Shown here in pieces: positions 5,944 to 10,115 of a stretch of DNA of 10,115 nt (the first letter of the stretch is position 1; the number at the start of each line of letters is the position of its first letter). Location of the stretch: assembly GCA_963205465.1 (NCBI GenBank), contig CAUJKG010000176.1, positions 1-10,115 of the forward strand, given 5' to 3'. Below the pieces are notes generated by a model. It did no database searches and had not been told where the DNA came from. It worked only from the letters and a program-made list of their open reading frames with translations. The position numbers were made by a program, and so were the translations under genes. The DNA is from Pseudomonadota bacterium. GTDB taxonomy: Bacteria; Pseudomonadota; Alphaproteobacteria; Rhizobiales; Xanthobacteraceae.

Positions 5944-8154
5944 TCAGCGCGCCGCAAGCACGGCCGGAGAAATGGCATTCACGCCATCGCCGAACCGCAC
6001 CTTCAGTGCGCCCTTGAACGTAATTCCCGGTGCCGCGCTCGCCCAGAGCGAGTCGTTCTGGTTGTCGGTCGGCGTCGTGCGGACCACGGGATACTGGTGA
6101 TAGTATTCGTTGAGCAGGTTATCGACGCTGAAGCTCAACGTCGCCATCTCGTTCAGCTTGTAGCCGATATAGAGGTTGACGAGGTTGTAGCTCTCGGTCG
6201 GCGTATAGTTCGCCGGCAGATCGGTCTTCGCGGCGACCGCGGCCCAGCGGACCATGGCCGTCAGCCTGCGGTCGAGGAGCCGCACGCCGAACGTGGACAC
6301 GATCTTGTCGGGCTGAATGTTGGCAAGGCCGATATTCGTCGCGGTATTCTTGCCGCGCTGATGTTGACCGGCGAGACCAGCAAACCAGTCACCAGCGTCG
6401 TAGGTGCTTTCGAGTTCGACACCCTGGATCCGTGCGTCCGAGATGTTCTGATACTGATAGAAGTTGAAGGTCTGGTAGATCGGGTTGAACGCGCCCGTGC
6501 CGGTCAACTCGATGAAATCGCTGATGTCGTTACGGAACACGTTGAGCTTCGCGCGGAACGCATCGCCGGGGCGATAGACGTTGTCGAACTTGAAGTTGAT
6601 ACCGATTTCCTTGTTCTTGCCGACCTCTGGACGGAGATTGAAATTCTGCTGGAAGCAGAAGAATCCCGAATTGCCGTCAGGGCAGACGAATGCGCCTGGG
6701 CCGCCACCAGTCGGATGCGCGCCAACCACGAGGGTTTCGGTGAGCGTCGGCGAGCGATAGCCCTCCGCGTAGCTCACGTAAGGCGTGATCTGCGAATTGG
6801 GCCACAGACCGACGGTGAGCTTCGGCGAGAAGCGCGATTGATCGTTCTGGAAGCCGCCGGCATTGAAATGATAGGCGTCATAGCGGCCGGCTGCGATCAC
6901 CTGAAGCAGGTTCGAGTAATCCGCCTTCCACTGCACGAACGCGCCGAACACCGAACGGCGGCCGCCCGGCGTGGTCAGATCGCCGGTGCCGCGCGGATCC
7001 GTGGTTTCCACCGAATCCGTGAAGAAGTCGCCGCCGATGGTGATGGCATTCCGCCAGTTGCCAAAGTCGAAGCGGGAGGTGTTGTTGATGTCGAAGCCGA
7101 CGGTGTCGAGCAGGAAGTTGCGGTTGTCGCCGATACAGCCGGTGATGTTGTTGCCCGGCACGCCGCCGCAATAAGCGGAAGCCGATGTCGTTGTGTGCGC
7201 GATCTTCAACTGGTTGGTATCGGTGCGGTTCCAGTAGACGTTCGCATCGATGTTGAAGAGCCGGTCCTCCGGCTTTTCGTAACGCCAGCGCGCGTTGAGC
7301 GTCATGTTCGTTGTGTCGGTCGCGTAAATCGACGTGCCGCCTGCGGGCGGACGCGGCGGCTGACCGAAATTGTATTCGCTGTAATAGAACAGGCCGCCCA
7401 GCGTGATCTTGTGACCGTCGGCGGGCATCAGGTTGGTCTTGATCAGGCCGCTCGTAACCTGCTGCCAGCTATTGGCGATCAGGAATTTGTTGCCGTCTTT
7501 ATAATTGGACTGATCGCGATGGGAGACGCCGACGATGAAGTCGGCATTCTGCTGGCGCGCGGCAGCAAAGGCTGAAATCTGGCCGCTTGCGGTGTTGCTT
7601 CCCGCGGCAATGTTCGTCTCGACCGCCCAGCGCTGGTTCGGCGCAAGGATATCGGAGGCTTCCTTGGTGCGGAACGCGACCACGCCGCCGATTGCGCCGG
7701 TGCCGTAAATATTCGCGGTCGGGCCGCGCACGACATCGACGCCGGCGATCATCTCCTTGTCGAGGTAAAAGAAGCCGTTGGCGAAGTGGCCGGTGCGCTG
7801 CGCATTCTGGCGCGCGCCGTCGATCAGCACGGCGACGCGGCCGAAGTCCTGCAAACCGCGAATGTTGATCGCGCCCGCCGGTTCATCCGCGCGATCCTGG
7901 AAGGTTACGCCGGGTGTGGCGATAAAGATTTCAGAGATGCGCTTCGGCTGAATGAGTTCGATCTGGTCCGCGCGGACCACGCTCACCGGCGCAAGAGCGT
8001 TGATCGCCAGCTCTTCGGTCTTCGTGGCGATGATGGTTATTGCATCCAGCATCGTAACCTGCGCGGACGCAGGCGACAGCAATGTGGATGAGAGAAGTGC
8101 AAAGGCAGATACACTGCCCAGAAGCGCGATCCCGCGCTTCGTTGTTCCAGCCAT
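5944..8154 (-). CDS. hmuR: TonB-dependent outer-membrane haem receptor
   Basis: This 736-residue outer-membrane beta-barrel takes up haem using TonB-ExbBD energy. From the ATG at 8154 there is a signal peptide (MAGTTKRG, hydrophobic core, SPASA-QV near residue 31), a TonB-box-like DAITIIATK (37-45), a plug domain (about 48-163, with INIRGLQDFGRVAVLIDGARQ and VDVVRGPTANIYGTGAIGG) and a 22-strand-type barrel. The haem-receptor signature pair is present in modified form: YRSPTLTE (466-473) for the FRAP box and NFNLRPE (504-510) for the NPNL box. His480 (GAHPTGG) lies between them where haem-coordinating histidines are known. Two cysteine pairs lie in predicted external loops. The barrel's usual terminal Phe (KVRF, 721) is followed by 15 extra residues. 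The frame stays open upstream to an ATG at 8259, but that would put a basic 35-residue stretch before the signal peptide. The gene diverges from hmuP. Confidence 0.95.
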   Translation of the reverse strand: MAGTTKRGIALLGSVSAFALLSSTLLSPASAQVTMLDAITIIATKTEELAINALAPVSVVRADQIELIQPKRISEIFIATPGVTFQDRADEPAGAINIRGLQDFGRVAVLIDGARQNAQRTGHFANGFFYLDKEMIAGVDVVRGPTANIYGTGAIGGVVAFRTKEASDILAPNQRWAVETNIAAGSNTASGQISAFAAARQQNADFIVGVSHRDQSNYKDGNKFLIANSWQQVTSGLIKTNLMPADGHKITLGGLFYYSEYNFGQPPRPPAGGTSIYATDTTNMTLNARWRYEKPEDRLFNIDANVYWNRTDTNQLKIAHTTTSASAYCGGVPGNNITGCIGDNRNFLLDTVGFDINNTSRFDFGNWRNAITIGGDFFTDSVETTDPRGTGDLTTPGGRRSVFGAFVQWKADYSNLLQVIAAGRYDAYHFNAGGFQNDQSRFSPKLTVGLWPNSQITPYVSYAEGYRSPTLTETLVVGAHPTGGGPGAFVCPDGNSGFFCFQQNFNLRPEVGKNKEIGINFKFDNVYRPGDAFRAKLNVFRNDISDFIELTGTGAFNPIYQTFNFYQYQNISDARIQGVELESTYDAGDWFAGLAGQHQRGKNTATNIGLANIQPDKIVSTFGVRLLDRRLTAMVRWAAVAAKTDLPANYTPTESYNLVNLYIGYKLNEMATLSFSVDNLLNEYYHQYPVVRTTPTDNQNDSLWASAAPGITFKGALKVRFGDGVNAISPAVLAAR

Positions 8155-8276
8155 TTTTGAAGCCCCACTCGTTTTATATTTTTTATCTTTTTGTATTTTT
8201 TGCCGGTGCTTGCGGGCTGCAGCATGGCTGCGGCTAGCTGGCGGGCTTTGCGAAACCATTCCGGCCCCGCAAACTA
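8155..8276 (-). promoter_or_regulatory. Long, A-rich 5' leader of hmuR (inferred)
   Basis: If hmuR starts at 8154 and transcription begins about 7 bases after the -10 box at 8284-8289, the mRNA leader is about 120 nt. On the coding (minus) strand it begins GC-rich, with potential small hairpins (GCAGC/GCTGC near 8217-8229), and then becomes extremely A-rich: positions 8172-8201 are A or T at 28 of 30 bases. A weak GTGGGG (8163-8168) is the only Shine-Dalgarno-like sequence, 8 bases before the ATG. Single-stranded A-rich leader sequence could favour ribosome loading or small-RNA/Hfq control. The frame is open throughout the leader. Confidence 0.4.
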
Positions 8277-8283
8277 GTTGCTA

Positions 8284-8312
8284 TGGATAACAATCCGGCG
8301 TACTAGGGTCAA
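8284..8312 (-). promoter_or_regulatory. Putative hmuR promoter (-35 TTGACC, 17 bp, -10 TATCCA)
   Basis: On the minus strand TTGACC (8307-8312) is followed after exactly 17 bp by TATCCA (8284-8289), a good match to the housekeeping sigma factor pattern. The likely iron-control palindrome at 8339-8363 lies just upstream of the -35 box, a position suited to an activator. In Bradyrhizobium japonicum, hmuR is activated by Irr with HmuP as coactivator; the arrangement here fits that model, but the assignment is by inspection only. Confidence 0.5.
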
Positions 8313-8338
8313 GTGTTTGAAATCACTAGATAAAAATA

Positions 8339-8363
8339 GTTCTAAACTGGCTCAGTTAAGAAC
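8339..8363. promoter_or_regulatory. Inverted repeat, candidate iron control element (Irr site)
   Basis: GTTCTAAACTG (8339-8349) and CAGTTAAGAAC (8353-8363) form an inverted repeat around GCT with one mismatch in 11 positions. A further half-site-like GTTCAAAAG (8365-8373) follows, giving three related GTTC-plus-A-rich units. It lies in the 234-bp region between the divergent hmuR and hmuP genes, where rhizobial haem loci carry the iron control element bound by Irr. The TTCTAAA-type half-sites resemble the Irr-box pattern as I remember it. It sits upstream of the proposed hmuR -35 box and only 25 bp before the hmuP start. Confidence 0.55.
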
Positions 8364-8388
8364 CGTTCAAAAGAAATAACCGAGCGCG

Positions 8389-8604
8389 ATGGATGGGTCA
8401 TCAATGCCGACCAAGACCAATCAGGTCGAAACCAGCCCGAGTTCAAGTACCGGCAACGCTTCGCAGCGGTCGATCGATATCGTTGGCAATCGTATCGAAA
8501 GCCGCGATCTGTTTGTCGGCACGAAAGAAATCACCATTGGCCACGAAGGCGAAGCCTACCGCCTTCGTCTGACCGCTCTGAACAAGCTGATCCTGACAAA
8601 ATGA
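8389..8604 (+). CDS. hmuP: HmuP/HemP family haem-uptake regulator
   Basis: This is a small 71-residue protein of the HemP/HmuP family. The first 30 residues are polar and low in complexity. The conserved part is residues 35-71, with the family pattern RIESRDLF, then IGHEGEAYRLRLTALNKLILTK to the C-terminus. In Bradyrhizobium japonicum, HmuP is a coactivator that works with Irr to switch on hmuR and other haem-use genes; that role is inferred here from the same position, divergent from hmuR and first in the transporter operon. The ATG at 8389 is the furthest upstream start; an in-frame ATG at 8404 is also possible. Neither has a strong ribosome-binding site, and both leave the conserved part intact. 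The TGA stop overlaps the hmuT ATG (ATGA, 8601-8604), which implies translational coupling. There is no signal peptide or membrane segment. Confidence 0.92.
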   Translation: MDGSSMPTKTNQVETSPSSSTGNASQRSIDIVGNRIESRDLFVGTKEITIGHEGEAYRLRLTALNKLILTK

Positions 8605-9551
8605 ATCGAAGAATTTCCCTCCTGACACTTGGCGCGATGCTGTTCGCCGCTGCATCGGTCACGACGGCTGCCGCCTGGACCGTGAAAGACGCAGCAGGCA
8701 GGACCATCGAAATAACGGACGCTTCCCGCATCGTGACCATCGGCGGCGCGGTGACCGAGATCGTCCATGCGTTGGGTTTCGGCGATAAAGTCATCGCGAT
8801 CGATATAACCAGCACGTATCCGGCCGAGATTAAGAAGCTGCCGACCATCGGCTATATGCGGGCGCTGGCGCCGGAGGGCGTGCTTTCGCTGGGGCCGAGC
8901 CTAGTGCTGGCGATCGAGGGATCGGGACCCGCGGAGGCGATCGACGTGCTCTCGCGTGCGTCGATCCCGTTCGTCCTGATTCCGGAAGGAACCGACGAGA
9001 CCGCCGTGTTAAAAAAAATCCGCGCGGTCGCGCAAGCGCTCGGCGCGCCGGAAAAAGGCGAGCAGCTTGCGAAAACGGTTGGCGAAGACATTGCCGCTGC
9101 CAAAGCGATGATCGCGAAGAACGTCACCAAGGAACGCAACGCCGTGTTCGTGCTTTCCACCGGCAACGGTACGCCGACGGTTGCAGGAGCCGGTACGAGC
9201 GTTGACGGGATCTTCAAGCTCTCGCATGTCGCGAATGCCATGGCGGCGGTGCACGGCTTCAAGCCGGCAACGCCGGAGGCGACGCTTGCGGTGCAGCCGC
9301 AGAATATCGTCATGCTGCTGGAGCGCAGTCATGCGCTTGACGAAAATGCGGTGTTCGCTTTGCCCGCATTTGCCGGAACGCCTGCCGCCAGGGACAAGCG
9401 GCTGATTTTGATTCCCTCTTATTACCTGTCCTTCGGGCCGCGCACCGCGCACGCTATCCGCGACCTCGCTGAAAAAATCTATCCTGAACTCGAACTGCCG
9501 AAGCTGCCGCCACGGCCCTGGACCGAGGCAGCTTCCAGCCACAGCAAATGA
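8601..9551 (+). CDS. hmuT: Periplasmic haem-binding protein of ABC transporter
   Basis: HmuT collects haem delivered through the outer-membrane receptor and passes it to the HmuUV inner-membrane transporter. The protein has 316 residues. The N-terminus MNRRISLLTLGAMLFAAASV, followed by TTAAAW, is a signal peptide with likely cleavage near residue 25. The mature part is a cluster-III (FecB/PeripBP_2, BtuF-like) binding protein: RIVTIGGAVTEIVHALGFGDKVIAID (43-68) is the usual first block. Tyr85 in GYMRALAPEGVLSLGPSLVLA (84-104) matches the haem-coordinating tyrosine known in PhuT and ShuT. The second lobe contains PTVAGAGTSVDGIFKL and SYYLSFGPRTAHAIRDLAE. Its start overlaps the hmuP stop and its stop overlaps the hmuU start, both as ATGA, with no good Shine-Dalgarno at either, so translation is probably coupled through the operon. 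Confidence 0.95.
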   Translation: MNRRISLLTLGAMLFAAASVTTAAAWTVKDAAGRTIEITDASRIVTIGGAVTEIVHALGFGDKVIAIDITSTYPAEIKKLPTIGYMRALAPEGVLSLGPSLVLAIEGSGPAEAIDVLSRASIPFVLIPEGTDETAVLKKIRAVAQALGAPEKGEQLAKTVGEDIAAAKAMIAKNVTKERNAVFVLSTGNGTPTVAGAGTSVDGIFKLSHVANAMAAVHGFKPATPEATLAVQPQNIVMLLERSHALDENAVFALPAFAGTPAARDKRLILIPSYYLSFGPRTAHAIRDLAEKIYPELELPKLPPRPWTEAASSHSK

Positions 9552-10115
9552 CAAGCGATGACGCCGTGCTCGGCGCAAGTTCGCGCAGCTTGACGCTGCC
9601 GCGGCTGGTTCTTCTCGTCTGCGCATTGGTGCTGGTGGCGGCGCTCATCGGATCGCTGGCCATCGGACCGGTTGTGATTCCGGCGGGCAAGGTGATCGGT
9701 ATTCTGTGGGATGCGCTTCACGGCATTCGGGCGACTTCGGGCCTGGATATGCGCGACGCCATCGTCGTGCTGGACATTCGCCTGCCCAGAACGCTGTTGG
9801 CGGCCGGCGTCGGCGCGACGCTCGCGGTCTCGGGCGCAGTAATGCAGGGCATCTTTCGGAACCCGCTGGCGGATCCCGGCATTGTCGGCGTTTCTTCGGG
9901 AGCGGCACTCGCAGCCGTAGCCTGGATCGTGTTCGGCGGGCTGGTTGCCGGTTTCGTGCCTCGCTGGCTCATCAATTATTCGCTTCCTGTCGCCGCGTTC
10001 GGCGGCGGGCTCACGGCAACGATCCTTTTGCATCGCATGGCGACGCGGAACGGAAGAACAGCGGTTGCGAGCCTTCTTTTCGCAGGCATCGCGCTGGGTT
10101 CGCTGACGGGGGCTG
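9548..10115 (+). CDS. hmuU: Haem ABC transporter permease, N-terminal part (3' end outside window)
   Basis: This is the first 189 residues of a FecCD/BtuC-family inner-membrane permease, which would form the haem channel with an HmuV ATPase expected downstream. The ATG at 9548 overlaps the hmuT stop (ATGA). A hydrophobic first segment is at about residues 20-43. The family signature is clear: LDIRLPRTLLAAGVGATLA (75-93), SGAVMQGIFRNPLADPGIVG (95-114) and SSGAALAAVAW (116-126), followed by further membrane segments at about 124-137, 145-161 and 173-189. The reading frame remains open to the last base of the window. In a full-length protein of this family about 330-360 residues and ten helices would be expected, so roughly half is missing beyond the window. 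Substrate assignment to haem rests on the neighbouring hmuT, hmuP and hmuR. Confidence 0.94.
   Translation, partial: MTSDDAVLGASSRSLTLPRLVLLVCALVLVAALIGSLAIGPVVIPAGKVIGILWDALHGIRATSGLDMRDAIVVLDIRLPRTLLAAGVGATLAVSGAVMQGIFRNPLADPGIVGVSSGAALAAVAWIVFGGLVAGFVPRWLINYSLPVAAFGGGLTATILLHRMATRNGRTAVASLLFAGIALGSLTGA

Noticed and set aside
5800..7575. A 591-codon open frame on the plus strand opposite hmuR
   Set aside because: It is the antisense of the conserved receptor gene, has no recognisable domain, and crosses the hmuR-hmuQ gap; codon periodicity favours hmuR.
8155..8259. An hmuR start at the ATG at 8259
   Set aside because: It would place 35 basic, lysine-rich residues before an otherwise standard signal peptide. 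The start at 8154 gives a normal exported receptor.
5441..10115. The haem locus as a previously undescribed system
   Set aside because: Receptor, HmuP, binding protein, permease and IsdG-type enzyme all match the known rhizobial hmu system. The novelty, if any, is in the regulatory details reported above.

Overview
The window looks like chromosomal DNA of an alphaproteobacterium, most likely a member of the Hyphomicrobiales (Rhizobiales) near Bradyrhizobium and its relatives. Three things point there: the high GC content, the gene order gyrA-coaD-cyclophilin-cyclophilin-queA-tgt, and a rhizobial-type haem-uptake locus (hmuQ, hmuR, hmuP, hmuT, hmuU) with a small HmuP gene at its head. No rRNA, tRNA, CRISPR array, transposase or phage gene was seen.

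Bases 1-5365 form a co-directional plus-strand housekeeping cluster. It contains the C-terminal part of DNA gyrase subunit A, phosphopantetheine adenylyltransferase, an exported and then a cytosolic cyclophilin in tandem, and the two queuosine-tRNA enzymes QueA and Tgt. Most gaps are 8-42 bp with ribosome-binding sites at or near the preceding stop. The exception is the 113-bp ppiB-queA gap, which is almost filled by a nested palindromic element ending one base before the queA start. The Tgt protein lacks three of the four family zinc ligands while keeping its catalytic aspartates.

Bases 5366-5440 are a convergent junction with two GC-rich hairpins. Beyond it lies a haem-acquisition locus (5441-10115). 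On the minus strand are the TonB-dependent outer-membrane haem receptor HmuR and, downstream of it, an IsdG-type haem-degrading monooxygenase (HmuQ). The gap between these two genes holds four consecutive stem-loops. On the plus strand, diverging from hmuR, are hmuP, hmuT and the start of hmuU, joined by ATGA stop/start overlaps. The 234-bp divergent region holds a near-perfect 11-bp inverted repeat that is a good candidate for an Irr-type iron control element, a credible hmuR promoter, and a very A-rich hmuR leader.

Together the second half encodes haem capture at the outer membrane (HmuR), periplasmic transfer (HmuT), inner-membrane import (HmuU, with an ATPase expected beyond the window) and cytosolic haem opening to release iron (HmuQ). 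HmuP and the palindrome are the likely control elements. This is a known type of system. The most unusual points are the degenerate zinc site in Tgt, the covarying palindromic element before queA, and the stem-loop string between hmuR and hmuQ.
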